Source: JAKVCB01 sp965243695 (lineage in GTDB: Bacteria; Planctomycetota; Planctomycetia; Pirellulales; Lacipirellulaceae). Taken from it: a DNA stretch of 64,000 bases. The stretch is taken from NCBI GenBank assembly GCA_965243695.1, contig CBDEWC010000039.1, positions 434,001-498,000 of the forward strand. Direction: 5' to 3'. The number at the start of each line of letters is the position of its first letter. The stretch's first letter is position 1. Below are positions 18,949 to 28,872 of this stretch, piece after piece. Both the position numbers and the translations under genes were made by a program. Under the pieces are notes generated by a model. That model saw only the letters and a program-made list of their open reading frames with translations, was not told where the DNA came from and ran no database searches.

Positions 18949-20391
18949 ATGAATGGCCAATGTACAGGATACGATTCGGCAAATGGCATGAGTCGCCGCC
19001 AGATGCTGAGTCGTTTTGGGTTGGGGCTGGGGGCGGTCGCTTTGGCGGAGCTCGAATCGCCTCTCGGTGCTGCTGGGACCGGCCCGGCGCTACGAGCGCT
19101 GCACCTGGCTCCCAAGGCCAAACGGGTGATCTATCTCTTCCAGAGTGGCGCTCCTTCACAAATTGATCTTTTTGACCACAAGCCATTGCTCAACGAACTG
19201 CATGGGACAGAACTTCCCGAAGAAGTCCGGCGAGGCCAACGTTTAACCAGCATGTCGGGAAACCAGGCGAGTCTTCCGCTGGTAGGTTCGCCCTACAAGT
19301 TTGGCCAACATGGAGAGAGTGGCACCTGGTTCAGTGAATTGCTGCCGCATACGGCGGCAGTCGCCGACCAACTCTGCATGATTTCCTCGATGTATACAGA
19401 GGCCATCAACCATGGACCTGCGGTCACGTTTTTTCAGACCGGTTCGCAATTTCCCGGCCGACCAAGTATGGGAGCATGGCTCAATTATGGCTTGGGGGCT
19501 TCCAACGCAAATTTGCCTTCGTTTGTGGTATTGATTTCCAAGAACGAATACGGACAGCCGCTCACTTCTCGTATGTGGGGAAGCGGGTTTCTCCCTTCCA
19601 AACATCAAGGGGTTCGATTTCGCTCAGGCGAGGATCCGGTTCTCTATCTCAGTAACCCATCAGGCATCGATGCCAACAGTCGCCGCACGATGCTTCATCG
19701 ACTGCGGGAATTGCACGAACTGCAGCTTGAGCGAACCGGTGATGCGGAAATTGAAACGCGCATCGGCCAGTATGAACTGGCCTACAAGATGCAAATGTCG
19801 ATCCCCGACGTTACCAATATGGCAAATGAGCCAGAGCATATTTTCAAGCTCTACGGCGAAGATTCGCGCGAGCCAGGCACCTATGCGGCAAACTGCCTGC
19901 TCGCGCGGCGACTGGCAGAGCAGGATGTCCGCTTTATTCAGCTCTACCATCGAGGCTGGGATCACCATGTTAACCTGCCTGGAACTTTGCCTGGTAAATG
20001 TCAGGAAACCGACCAGGCGTCAGCTGCCCTGATCACCGATCTTCACCAGCGAGGCTTGCTCGAAGAGACCCTGGTCGTTTGGGGCGGCGAGTTTGGCCGT
20101 ACGAATTACTGCCAGGGGAAATTGGCGGCAAGTGAATTTGGTCGGGATCATCACCCCCGCTGTTTTTCAATCTGGGCAGCTGGCGGAGGTATCAAGCCGG
20201 GGATTACCTACGGAAAAACCGATCCTTTCAGTTACAACGTCACACAGGACGGGGTTCACATCCATGATTTCCAGGCAACCCTCCTGCACCTTTTGGGGAT
20301 TGACCACGAACAGCTGACCTACAAACACCAGGGACGCCGTTACCGACTGACAGATGTTCATGGTAATGTGGTGCCGGCAATCGTGGCGTGA
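18949..20391 (+). CDS. DUF1501 protein
   Basis: About 480 residues from the ATG at 18949, which has a GGAG sequence some 13 bases upstream; an in-frame GTG at 18886 would overlap the previous gene by 19 bp and adds no recognisable sequence. The N-terminus has a Tat-like SRRQMLSRFGLGLGAVALAEL segment. Family blocks are VIYLFQSGAPSQIDLFDHKP, the HGESGTWFSELLPH region, VRFIQLYHRGWDHHVNLPG and VVWGGEFGRTNY, then FGRDHHPRCFSIWAAGGGIKPG. It is paired with the LamG-containing PSD1 protein and probably co-transcribed with it. Confidence 0.93.
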   Translation: MNGQCTGYDSANGMSRRQMLSRFGLGLGAVALAELESPLGAAGTGPALRALHLAPKAKRVIYLFQSGAPSQIDLFDHKPLLNELHGTELPEEVRRGQRLTSMSGNQASLPLVGSPYKFGQHGESGTWFSELLPHTAAVADQLCMISSMYTEAINHGPAVTFFQTGSQFPGRPSMGAWLNYGLGASNANLPSFVVLISKNEYGQPLTSRMWGSGFLPSKHQGVRFRSGEDPVLYLSNPSGIDANSRRTMLHRLRELHELQLERTGDAEIETRIGQYELAYKMQMSIPDVTNMANEPEHIFKLYGEDSREPGTYAANCLLARRLAEQDVRFIQLYHRGWDHHVNLPGTLPGKCQETDQASAALITDLHQRGLLEETLVVWGGEFGRTNYCQGKLAASEFGRDHHPRCFSIWAAGGGIKPGITYGKTDPFSYNVTQDGVHIHDFQATLLHLLGIDHEQLTYKHQGRRYRLTDVHGNVVPAIVA

Positions 20392-20420
20392 ACCGGTAGG
20401 AAACCACAAGGAATTGTTGC

Positions 20421-21518
20421 ATGAGTCTGTTTCCTGAAACTTGTGCTATGTCGATTTGGATTGCGGCAGTCTTGTTTTTAAGTGCGTTGGTCCCTTGCGC
20501 ATTTTCCGACAACCCGTGGGTTGTTTATGAAGGAGGTTCAGGGCCAGGAAGTGGCAAACACGTGGTGCTCATCTCGGGGGACGAAGAATATCGCTCCGAG
20601 GAAGCACTGCCGCAACTCGCCAAGATCCTGGCAGCCCATCACGGTTTTACCTGTACGGTTTTATTTGCGATCGATCCCGACAGCGGCATCATCAATCCAG
20701 TGAACCAGAACAATATTCCAGGGTTAGAACTACTTGAGACGGCAGATTTGGCGATTATTTTCACACGCTTCCGTGGGTTACCTAATGACCAGATGCAACA
20801 GTTCGACGACTATCTAAAGAGTGGTCGGCCGGTGCTTGGACTGCGGACGGCGACCCATGCCTTTATGTTTGGAGAGGAAAATCCCTGGGCCCACTATGGC
20901 AATGGCTATGCTGGGGAACAACAGGCCTGGAAAGATGGATTCGGCCGGCTTGTGTTGGGTGAAAAATGGATTAGCCATCACGGTGCACACAAGCATGAAA
21001 GTACGCGCGGAGTTGTGGCGGCGGGGGGCGCCGGGCATCCCATCACGCGTGGGATTCGCGCCGGCGATATTTGGGGCCCAACGGATGTGTATGGCGTGCG
21101 GTTGCCACTGCCAGGAGATAGCCAACCGATCATTTCCGGAGAGGTGATGACTCGCAAAGGTGACTTCGACGCCAACGATCCGTTTTATGGGATGTGTCCT
21201 GACGACGGCCCTCCGGTCGAGGGAGAGAAGAACGATCCCTTGATGCCGATTGTGTGGACCAAAACTTACCAGCTGCCAGATGGCCAGACGGGCCGTGCCT
21301 TGACATCAACCATCGGAGCTGCGGTCGACCTGGTCGCTGAAGGAACGCGGCGGGTGTTGGTTAACGGGGTTTACTGGTGCCTGGGGATGGAAGAACAAAT
21401 CCCCGATCAAGGGACTGAGGTTGCATTGGTAGGAACGTACGAACCCACCAAGTATGGGTCTCACTCTGACGAGTACTGGAAGCAGCGCCAGATGAAGCCT
21501 GCAGAACACCAGCGTTAA
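20421..21518 (+). CDS. ThuA-domain secreted protein
   Basis: A 365-residue protein with a signal peptide (about residues 10-29, IAAVLFLSALVPCAFS). The mature part shows a ThuA-like glutamine-amidotransferase-type fold: KHVVLISGDEEYRSEEALPQLAKIL, LELLETADLAIIFTRFRGLPNDQMQQFDDYLKSGRPVLGLRT and HPITRGIRAGDIWGPTDVYGVR. ThuA was named from trehalose utilisation in rhizobia, and planctomycetes encode many secreted versions of unknown reaction. It follows the DUF1501 gene by 29 bp and may be the last gene of that operon. Confidence 0.85.
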   Translation: MSLFPETCAMSIWIAAVLFLSALVPCAFSDNPWVVYEGGSGPGSGKHVVLISGDEEYRSEEALPQLAKILAAHHGFTCTVLFAIDPDSGIINPVNQNNIPGLELLETADLAIIFTRFRGLPNDQMQQFDDYLKSGRPVLGLRTATHAFMFGEENPWAHYGNGYAGEQQAWKDGFGRLVLGEKWISHHGAHKHESTRGVVAAGGAGHPITRGIRAGDIWGPTDVYGVRLPLPGDSQPIISGEVMTRKGDFDANDPFYGMCPDDGPPVEGEKNDPLMPIVWTKTYQLPDGQTGRALTSTIGAAVDLVAEGTRRVLVNGVYWCLGMEEQIPDQGTEVALVGTYEPTKYGSHSDEYWKQRQMKPAEHQR

Positions 21519-21607
21519 GTTCTGCTTGGATTCAGCGTGCGTCAGTTCGGACGGTTTTCTGCCTGGCAACCCAGGATGACCCGGCCCGTACCCTACAACC
21601 ATTTTTT

Positions 21608-21646
21608 ACTGGCATTCTTCACTGGCATTCTTCACTGGCATCCTTT
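21608..21646. repeat. 13-bp tandem repeat, three copies
   Basis: Three adjacent copies of ACTGGCATTCTTC, the last with two changes near its end. They lie in the convergent spacer, 39 bp past the stop codon of the haloperoxidase gene. Confidence 0.85.
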
Positions 21647-21684
21647 GCCGGTGCCGCTTGAGTTAGCCAGGGCATGCGGGTACT

Positions 21685-23700
21685 TCAGTAGCGACGGCGA
21701 GGCAGGCCGATGCCGAGTGTCACAAAACCGGCGAGCATCATCAAGCAGGTTGACGGTTCGGGAACGCCAAAATGCTCAATGGCGTAATCATAGGCCGAAG
21801 CTCCAAGTACCGAGCCCATGACCCGTCCCCGAAAGTCGTCCGGCGCAACATGAATGCCGCCCCAGAGTCGCGAAATTCCAGCTTCGTCGGCGGCATCGTA
21901 GTACGATACCCACTGCAGCGTGACCGCTTCGCTGGGACCGATTTCGAAGTCAAGAAATTCGGGAGTGAATGTCATTTCGCCTAACCCTTCCGGAAAGTAC
22001 TGGCTCCCGGTGAACTGGGTCATGACCTCTGCAGCAGCCCGGCTAAAGGTGCTGTGGCCAGAAACATAGGAGGCAAAGGCGGGCGTGACAAAGTTGTTTT
22101 GCTGGTAGGGGACCCAGTGCTCCGCCAGGATCCAGTCGGTGCCACTCAACTCTGTTTCTGGATCGTCAGGTTCGCGGTTCCAGGCGAGTACGGCAACCTT
22201 GTCAACCAGCTCCTCCTCGGTGAAAAACGGGAAAAATTCACCCCTGTGATCACGGTTGGCCTTCACGTACGCGTTGCGGTGCTTGCCACCTTCGGCGACC
22301 GATTCGGCGGTAATCAACTCGACTAGTTCCGCTTCAAGCGGCAGTCCGTCCGCGTGGTATGACGACAGCTGAGCATCCGAAGATTGTCCCAAACTCCCCT
22401 GGTAGCGGATCATGGTAATAGGCCGTACGTAGTCATAGACGCGTTTGCTCCCCCATGCGGCGATCGCCGCATCGTGAACCGCTCCATTGAGGGCGAAGTA
22501 GAGCTTTGTGTCCCACTCCAGGTTGTCAACGACGGGCCCGGTGCCGCCAATCCGCTTTTCCAGCAGGGGGTGCTCAGAGACCTCGTTGGCAATCACGTTC
22601 CAGTGTCCTGGGGGCGTTTCCGATTCAGGGCCATCCGCCCAAAACTCCGCCAGTATGCGGCCGTAATCGCCAACCTTCACCAAATTGTTGGCATACGGTT
22701 GTCCTGTGACGGGATTGACGGAGTATCCCTGGTTGGTATGGGTTCCCAGGGGCCGATTTCCTGCCGTGTTGGGTGAAATGTTGATCGATTCGAGACCGGG
22801 CCCCTTGTTGGGGTCGAGGGAGTTGCTCAAACGCAGGACCTGCAGTGTGTTTTCGGTGTACGCAGCCGATCCCAATTGGGGAGCTGGTCCCGGGTCAATC
22901 CCCGACCAACTGTAAGGTCCCGGTTCCCCGTTTCGTCCCATCGCAAACGGGGTGACGTTCCCCCAGTGGGGCCCAACATATTCTTGCAGGTTTGAGCCGA
23001 GGACAATTCCGTTCTGTGCTGTGAATGACGTGATAAAGAGTGGCTGCCAGTGATTGGGATCCGCCAGTGGTGTATTGAAGGTGTCGGTTACCGACGCAAA
23101 ATCAACCGTCATGGGCGGGTTGACGGAGTGATAACCGGTGTTGTCCTTGTAGGCACCGGCTGGGTCTCCTTCGTTGGATCCGTCGTTAGCCGTGACGTCG
23201 ATGATCGTTTGAGCGATCCGATTACCAATGGCAGCTGGCGAATTGCCCACCGTCGTGATGATCGTTTTGTCGTAGTTGAGGCTATTCATCAGGTCGTCAA
23301 ACGTCTGTTGGGATGTGACCGGATCGGTTGCCAGGCTATAGCGGTGGGAAAGAACCCGGTAGGCTGCGTAGCTCATTGCTTCGTTGCGGGCTGCCGGGAT
23401 GTCTACTGCCGAGTGCTTGGTTGTGTAGAAATGGCCTTGCGCGGTTGAATCAAACGTCGCCCACGTGTCGTACAGTGCTGCTGACGTGTGGTACAAGTTG
23501 CGTGAATGTACGGTGGGGGCGGGGAAGTCAATACGAATGGAGTCCAGCAGCGCCTGGTTCCATTGTCGGGAAACGGAGTGTTGGCCAAAAGTGGGAGACG
23601 TAACCACCAACACCAGACAGATTCCCACCACCAAGAGCGTCAAGCAAGGGTTGCTCCTCAAGCAGGTTTGTGGGCGGTCAAGCCGGTACAAATCGGTCAT
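21685..23700 (-). CDS. Vanadium-dependent haloperoxidase-like protein with PEP-CTERM tail
   Basis: Open frame from 23877; the ATG at 23700 is preferred, giving about 671 residues with a signal peptide (TLLVVGICLVLVVTSPTFG). The PAP2/haloperoxidase motifs are present: K-x6-RP (KRVYDYVRP), the SGHSTFS block (Val replacing the Pro of PSGH) and SRLWGGIH with the axial His. In known members these residues hold vanadate, or phosphate in the related acid phosphatases. The C-terminus is a PEP-CTERM sorting signal: VPEPST, a hydrophobic segment and RRRY. The protein is thus predicted to be exported and processed by an exosortase. Halide oxidation versus phosphatase activity cannot be decided from sequence. 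Confidence 0.88.
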   Translation of the reverse strand: MTDLYRLDRPQTCLRSNPCLTLLVVGICLVLVVTSPTFGQHSVSRQWNQALLDSIRIDFPAPTVHSRNLYHTSAALYDTWATFDSTAQGHFYTTKHSAVDIPAARNEAMSYAAYRVLSHRYSLATDPVTSQQTFDDLMNSLNYDKTIITTVGNSPAAIGNRIAQTIIDVTANDGSNEGDPAGAYKDNTGYHSVNPPMTVDFASVTDTFNTPLADPNHWQPLFITSFTAQNGIVLGSNLQEYVGPHWGNVTPFAMGRNGEPGPYSWSGIDPGPAPQLGSAAYTENTLQVLRLSNSLDPNKGPGLESINISPNTAGNRPLGTHTNQGYSVNPVTGQPYANNLVKVGDYGRILAEFWADGPESETPPGHWNVIANEVSEHPLLEKRIGGTGPVVDNLEWDTKLYFALNGAVHDAAIAAWGSKRVYDYVRPITMIRYQGSLGQSSDAQLSSYHADGLPLEAELVELITAESVAEGGKHRNAYVKANRDHRGEFFPFFTEEELVDKVAVLAWNREPDDPETELSGTDWILAEHWVPYQQNNFVTPAFASYVSGHSTFSRAAAEVMTQFTGSQYFPEGLGEMTFTPEFLDFEIGPSEAVTLQWVSYYDAADEAGISRLWGGIHVAPDDFRGRVMGSVLGASAYDYAIEHFGVPEPSTCLMMLAGFVTLGIGLPRRRY

Positions 23701-23949
23701 TTGTCTTCTGGGAAGAGTAAAGGATTGCCAACGCATGTGTGGGACCTTGTACGCTTTGTGGGATGCGTGCGTAGATGTATCAGCGTCGGTGTCGGTCTGC
23801 ACACGGATTGGTAAAATCACGTGCAGTAGACCGTTGGGATTAAGGACCAAAGTCCATGCCGAGACCAAGCCTTGCAATGTGGGGAAACACTTGCAAGTGA
23901 ACCCGCTTGGTCGAATTCAATGGAGGTTAATTGGATTAGAACAAAACCA

Positions 23950-23993
23950 GAAGGAGATAAGACAGGAGGAGAATAAGACAGGAGGAGATAAGG
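23950..23993. repeat. 15-16-bp purine-rich tandem repeat, about three copies
   Basis: Three adjacent units of the form G(A/G)AGGAGA(A)TAAGACA, with a one-base length difference between the first two and the third incomplete. The AGGAG content resembles Shine-Dalgarno sequences on the plus strand, but no gene starts after it on that strand. Confidence 0.8.
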
Positions 23994-24187
23994 TACTCGG
24001 GGGGCTGCCAATCGTGCCCGCAAATTTCCGCAGCGGGGCGACCTAAGCCTTGCCCTCTCCATTTTCCTTCGGGAGGGGCAATCTGTCAAAAAAACCGTTG
24101 GTCAGAGAAAACCTGCCAGGTGGTTTTTCCAACGATTCGAACGGTTTTAACCTTTGGATCAAAGATTCCTGGTGAAACCCCGGTTTG

Positions 24188-24216
24188 AAAAAAGGACCTG
24201 TACAGTTTGGTCCTTT
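24188..24216 (-). terminator. Rho-independent terminator after DUF1501 gene
   Basis: On the minus strand an eight-base stem AAAGGACC / GGTCCTTT encloses a ten-base loop and runs into six consecutive T. It lies 23 bp after the stop codon of the DUF1501 gene, the expected place for the end of the PSD1/DUF1501 operon. Confidence 0.75.
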
Positions 24217-24238
24217 GCGGAACACCGAGTGCCAGCCC

Positions 24239-25648
24239 TCAGGCCAGAATGGGCTCGACAATTTCGCCGTGCACATCGGTGAGTCGCATGTCGCGACCCC
24301 CGAATCGGAAGGTCAAACGTGTGTGGTCGACACCTAGTAAATGGAGCATCGTGGCGTGGAGATCGTAAATGGTGGTCTCGCCCCCAACCGCCCGGTAACC
24401 GAATTCATCGGTCTGTCCGTAAACGGTTCCACCGGCGATTCCGGCGCCAGCCAGCCAGGCGGTAAAACCGAACGGATTGTGGTCGCGACCGCTACTACCT
24501 TGAGCAAACGGGGTCCGGCCAAATTCTCCGGACCACACTACGAGCGTTTCTTCCAGCAGCCCACGCTGGTCGAGATCCTTGAGCAACCCGGCAATTGGCT
24601 GGTCGGTTGCCAAAGCATTTTCACGATGATTTTTTTCCAGGTTGCTGTGAGCGTCCCAGCGATCATTTCCCGGTGTTCGCGGACAGGTCAGCTCGATAAA
24701 GCGAACCCCGCGCTCGATCATCCTGCGGGCGAGCAGGCATTCCCGGCCAAAGATTTGTGTGGGTTCGAAATCGGCGTCCAGTCCGTAAAGGCGATGTGTA
24801 TGCGGCGATTCGGCGGAAAGGTCAGCCAGGTCCGGCACGGTGGTTTGCATGCGGAATGCCAGCTCATAGTTACGGATGGTGCTCTCGATGCCATCATCGT
24901 GTTCAAACCGCTCGGCCACCAATTTGTCAAGGTTCCCAAGGAGTGCGCGCTGCTCTGCAGGTATTGGCGACGGTGCCTTGAGATTTGCGATCGGTAGTTC
25001 CTGGGGTTTGAAGATGGTTCCCTGGTGGAGGGCGGGGAGAAAACCAGCCGAAAAGTTGTCCATGCCACCACTGGGAATTAAGCCGCCATTGATGACGATG
25101 AAGGCTGGCAGGTCGGCCGATGCGCTGCCCAAACCGTAGCTGATCCAGGCTCCCATGCTGGGCAGACCTGCTTGACCAAACCCGGTATGGAGAAAGTAAT
25201 TCGCCGCATTGTGTTCAGAGAATTGGCTTACCATGTTCCGCACAACTGCCAGTTTGTCCGTGCAGGTGGCAACGTGCGGAAAAAGTTCGCTGACCCATGT
25301 GCCCGACTCTCCATGCCGGGAGAATTTCCAGGGGCAGGCCATGGTGGTTCCAATATTATTGAACTGAGTTGGTTCGATCCTGGCGGGAAAAGGCTTGCCA
25401 TGTTCCTGCTTTAGCCGCGGCTTGGGATCAAAACTATCGATTTGTGAAACACCACCATCCATGTACAGGAAGATAATATTCTTGGCCCGAGGAGCGTGGT
25501 GGAATTGTTCCAGGCCACGCTGCGGATTCTTGGCCTGGCTGTTTGCGGCCCACAGCGACTCTAGTGCGATGGCACCGATGCCACCGGCAGAGCGCGACAG
25601 GAATTCGCGACGTGAACAGGGGTGTGGCAGGAATCTTCCGCAGTGCAT
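24239..25648 (-). CDS. DUF1501 protein
   Basis: A 469-residue DUF1501 member. The N-terminus carries a twin-arginine-like CSRREFLSRSAGGIGAIALESLW segment at about residues 11-33, pointing to Tat export. Family blocks: NIIFLYMDGGVSQIDSFDPKP near residue 57, HGESGTWVSELFPH near 115, GVRFIELTCPRTPGNDRWDAH near 325 and VVWSGEFGRTPF near 375, followed by GRDHNPFGFTAWLAGAGIAGG. It follows the PSCyt2/PSD1 gene by 71 bp on the same strand. A clear terminator follows it. Confidence 0.93.
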   Translation of the reverse strand: MHCGRFLPHPCSRREFLSRSAGGIGAIALESLWAANSQAKNPQRGLEQFHHAPRAKNIIFLYMDGGVSQIDSFDPKPRLKQEHGKPFPARIEPTQFNNIGTTMACPWKFSRHGESGTWVSELFPHVATCTDKLAVVRNMVSQFSEHNAANYFLHTGFGQAGLPSMGAWISYGLGSASADLPAFIVINGGLIPSGGMDNFSAGFLPALHQGTIFKPQELPIANLKAPSPIPAEQRALLGNLDKLVAERFEHDDGIESTIRNYELAFRMQTTVPDLADLSAESPHTHRLYGLDADFEPTQIFGRECLLARRMIERGVRFIELTCPRTPGNDRWDAHSNLEKNHRENALATDQPIAGLLKDLDQRGLLEETLVVWSGEFGRTPFAQGSSGRDHNPFGFTAWLAGAGIAGGTVYGQTDEFGYRAVGGETTIYDLHATMLHLLGVDHTRLTFRFGGRDMRLTDVHGEIVEPILA

Positions 25649-25719
25649 AGGTTCTCGATAGGTGCGACCTTACGGGTCGAGCAAGGTACAAATCGCCAAG
25701 CCTCTTGGAGGCTGGTATT

Positions 25720-28700
25720 CTAAGGGAGGAACACGAACTCTTTTACATTATACAGTGTCAAACAAATTTCAGTCCACGTTTTGATGCGTTGGTCTTGCGT
25801 GGGGTTATTGCCCAGACGTTGGTTCAAATAGTGTTGAATGGTCTGTCGCTCTGTGTTGTCGGGTGGGCGAGCCAACGCTGTTAAATAGGCGTTTGTCATG
25901 GCCGCTTCATCTTGCTCATAACGGTTGACCAGCTGTGTGGCCCAGGAGTGGGCCTGCTGGCGAACAAAAGGATCGTTGAGCAAAATCAGTGGTTGGGAAG
26001 CGGAGTTGCTTTGAAACCTCCGCCCAGTGGTTGTAAAAGGGGTGGGTTTGTCAAAAGCGGTGAGCAAATGACTTGGAGCATTTCGTCGGACTTCTACGTA
26101 AATACTACGCCGGCAATTTCCGTCCACAGGACCGCTCCAATCGGGGCTGCGGTTATGCCGCATAAAATTGGTAATGTGGATTTGCACACTCGGACCGTAT
26201 TGTGCATCGTCCAGATCGCCAGATACGGCAAGGATTGCATCACGAATATTTTCGGCATTTAACCGGCGGACCGGTGCCGCGTGGAACGATCGATTGGTGG
26301 GATCGTGGTGCCGTGATGTCGCCACAGGTGACGACGACATGCGGTACGTGGCCGAGAGCACAAGCCGACGAATAAGTTGCTGGATATTCCAACCACTTTC
26401 CACAAAGTCGGTCGCCAGGGTATCGAGCAATTCAGGGTGGGAAGGAGCCGTTCCCAGTTCACCAAAATTGTCGGCCGATGTCACCAGGCCTTGTCCAAAC
26501 AAGTGTTGCCATACGCGATTCACAAAGACACGAGCGGTGAGCGGGTTGTGGGGATCCACCAGGTGATCGGCCAATTGCAATCGCCCACTACCAGGAGCAC
26601 CCTGTGGTTCTCCATCGAGGACCGAGAGGAATCTGCGTGGTGTGGTTTCACCGGCGAGGTCCTGGTGATTGCCACGGATATGAATGGTTTCGTTTTCGCC
26701 ATTGCCATCGAGCATGGCAAGCGCCAAAACCGGTTTGGGAATGCGTGTTTCGATCTCTTGCCGCCTGGCAACATAAAGCCTGGCTTCTTCGTGATAGGCA
26801 GCGAGCAGGTCCGGGTCTTCGGCAGGAAGTAAATCATCGTGTGCCAGCAGCCAGTTGACCCGACTTGCCGCACGGCTGTCTCTCCGCTTCCCGCCGACGG
26901 CGGTAAGTGCTGCGCGGAACTGGTTTGCCGTTGCTGTTGCCAGTTCGTGAAGGGTCGCTGGTGGTTCCTTGCTTGGTACCGTTTCCCAGTTGGCTTGCAG
27001 TTCAAGAGGGCTTGGTGGCTGCTCGCTGGCGAAGCGAACCTCGCAAAGCTCCAAGTGGTCAGCAGATGAAAATTCAACGTGCACCCGGTGCCCGAGGTAG
27101 TCATCGACCTTGTGCGCAGTCCATGTGTATTCGTCCGGTGATTCAAGCTTTAATTTGAGGTTGGTGTGCAAAGGTCCATGCACCGTTCGGTGGGAATCAA
27201 CGGCCAGGAAGACGTCGGCGGTGCCACGGTAGTGATACCAAAGCGTGTCACCAACCACCTCGAAGGTTGGCGTGCGGAACAGTCCTGTCAGATGAGGGCT
27301 GATGTGGCTGGAACAAGCACCCCGGTGTTGAACGATGTGCTGCAGTGGTTGATCGTGACAGCTGGTGAGTATCCACGTACCAATATCTACAGGTCCGTTG
27401 CCAAAACAGGTTTCGGCAGTCAACCAATCCTCCGGGTTGGCTGCATCCCAACCTTCCGAAAAACAAACGATACGATGTTTTGCGGGATCATACGGATGGC
27501 GCTTAGCCACCAGGTTGAGTTCTCCCTCCTTGTGGGTTGCGATAACCTCCAGGTTGGAGAACCGTTTGTGGGTTTTTCCCTGTTGATCGCGTTGATGCGA
27601 TTCGATTTGGTACAGTGTCTGTTTGATTGCCTCGGCTGTTGCTTCGACGATGTTCTCGCCATCTCCATTCAAAGCTACGGTGGCAAACGTATGTAATGGA
27701 TGTTGTGGATCATCTTTTGCCTGGACCAACTCTTTGGCCAGGCTAGAGTCAGGTTCTGGTGACTCTGTCGTTTCGCTGCCCGATTCCTTTTTTTGCAAGT
27801 CGTGCCGTGCCTGGTTGGCGGCGGCCAACAGTTGATCAGGTAACCCAGCGAGCCGTGGCTGGAGGCATCGCTCGTAGCTTGCAAAAATCAAGGGTCCCAT
27901 CTCTTCATTCAAAGTGACCAACTCATCGCGGGCCCGACCAATCTCGTTGGGATCGGCAATGTTGGCCAGGTGGTACCCACTACTTTGCAGAAATCCGCAA
28001 AGTGCGTAGTAGTCCGCCGTGGTGATGGCGTCGAATTTGTGATCGTGGCATCGCGCACACGCAATCGTCAAGCCGAGAAAAGTTTTTCCGAAGACATCGA
28101 TTTGGTTGGCAACGCGATCCGCCTCTTCTCCACGAATATCAACGGGACTGTGGGTTGCCTCGCCGAGATGCCAGAAGCCAGTGCCTTGAATGGATTGGTT
28201 GGTTTTCGTCGTGGGGTCGATACGTGGCTCCGGTAGCAGGTCGCCGGCGATGTGCTCCCGTACGAACTGGTCGTAAGGCACGTTGGCTCTGAATGCGCGA
28301 ATGACATAATCACGGTAGCGCCAGGCATAAGGAATTTCATAGTCCCCCTCATGGCCTTTCGTTTCAGCAAAGCGGACCAAGTCGAGCCAATGTTGGGCCC
28401 AGCATTCACCAAAGGCAGGACTTTCCAACAGTCGCGATACGACTTTTGCCCGACCGGCAGGAGAGTGGTCTTCCAGGAAGTTTTCAATTGCCTCCGGTTT
28501 GGGAGGAAGTCCCGTGAGGTGGAACGTTACCCGGCGCAGCCACGTCCGCGGATCGGCTTCTTCAGCAGGTGCTAAACCTTCGGACTCCAGGTGGGCAAGA
28601 ATGAACGCGTCGACTGGATCCTGGACCCATTCTGGTCGATCGACGGTTGGCACTTCGGATCGTTCAATGGGTTGCCAGCTCCAGTGTTCCGTTGACGAAC

Positions 28701-28872
28701 TCTCGTGGGGCGTTTTGCCATGGCTTAATCTGGGGGCGATTGTCCAAAGCGTCAAGAGTGTCCAAAAGAGAATCGCGCGACGCGTCGTCAGGCAGTTCAG
28801 AGGCCTGGAAGTGGTGGCTGACGCTTTCGTTGCGGTGAGCCTGATACGTGAAAATGCTTGTTGCGCTGCCAT
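25720..28872 (-). CDS. PSCyt2/PSD1 protein without PSCyt1 domain
   Basis: Open frame from 28902; the ATG at 28872, with GGAAA 12 bases upstream, is preferred and gives about 1050 residues. After a long basic n-region comes a membrane segment (ILFWTLLTLWTIAPRLSHG), then directly HWSWQPIERSEVP and DPVDAFILAHLESEGL. PSCyt2 shows TGLPPKP near residue 122 and CARCHDHKFDAITTADYY near 280. PSD1 shows NPLTARVFVNRVWQHLFGQGLV and LSATYRMSS. The usual N-terminal PSCyt1 haem domain is missing, as in the gene cut by the left edge. The middle holds a variable region of about 400 residues. It forms an operon with the following DUF1501 gene. Confidence 0.92.
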   Translation of the reverse strand: MAAQQAFSRIRLTATKASATTSRPLNCLTTRRAILFWTLLTLWTIAPRLSHGKTPHESSSTEHWSWQPIERSEVPTVDRPEWVQDPVDAFILAHLESEGLAPAEEADPRTWLRRVTFHLTGLPPKPEAIENFLEDHSPAGRAKVVSRLLESPAFGECWAQHWLDLVRFAETKGHEGDYEIPYAWRYRDYVIRAFRANVPYDQFVREHIAGDLLPEPRIDPTTKTNQSIQGTGFWHLGEATHSPVDIRGEEADRVANQIDVFGKTFLGLTIACARCHDHKFDAITTADYYALCGFLQSSGYHLANIADPNEIGRARDELVTLNEEMGPLIFASYERCLQPRLAGLPDQLLAAANQARHDLQKKESGSETTESPEPDSSLAKELVQAKDDPQHPLHTFATVALNGDGENIVEATAEAIKQTLYQIESHQRDQQGKTHKRFSNLEVIATHKEGELNLVAKRHPYDPAKHRIVCFSEGWDAANPEDWLTAETCFGNGPVDIGTWILTSCHDQPLQHIVQHRGACSSHISPHLTGLFRTPTFEVVGDTLWYHYRGTADVFLAVDSHRTVHGPLHTNLKLKLESPDEYTWTAHKVDDYLGHRVHVEFSSADHLELCEVRFASEQPPSPLELQANWETVPSKEPPATLHELATATANQFRAALTAVGGKRRDSRAASRVNWLLAHDDLLPAEDPDLLAAYHEEARLYVARRQEIETRIPKPVLALAMLDGNGENETIHIRGNHQDLAGETTPRRFLSVLDGEPQGAPGSGRLQLADHLVDPHNPLTARVFVNRVWQHLFGQGLVTSADNFGELGTAPSHPELLDTLATDFVESGWNIQQLIRRLVLSATYRMSSSPVATSRHHDPTNRSFHAAPVRRLNAENIRDAILAVSGDLDDAQYGPSVQIHITNFMRHNRSPDWSGPVDGNCRRSIYVEVRRNAPSHLLTAFDKPTPFTTTGRRFQSNSASQPLILLNDPFVRQQAHSWATQLVNRYEQDEAAMTNAYLTALARPPDNTERQTIQHYLNQRLGNNPTQDQRIKTWTEICLTLYNVKEFVFLP

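Larger units (their letters stand above)
23701..24238. other. Intergenic region with purine-rich tandem repeats and a terminator
   Basis: This region precedes the haloperoxidase gene and follows the DUF1501 gene, both on the minus strand. It contains the AGGAGATAAG-type tandem repeat (23950-23993), an imperfect GC-rich inverted repeat at 24050-24082 and the terminator at 24188-24216. No gene was recognised. Confidence 0.55.

Noticed and set aside
24050..24082. GC-rich inverted repeat as a terminator
   Set aside because: The arms pair imperfectly and no T-run follows on either strand; the hairpin at 24188-24216 is far better placed.
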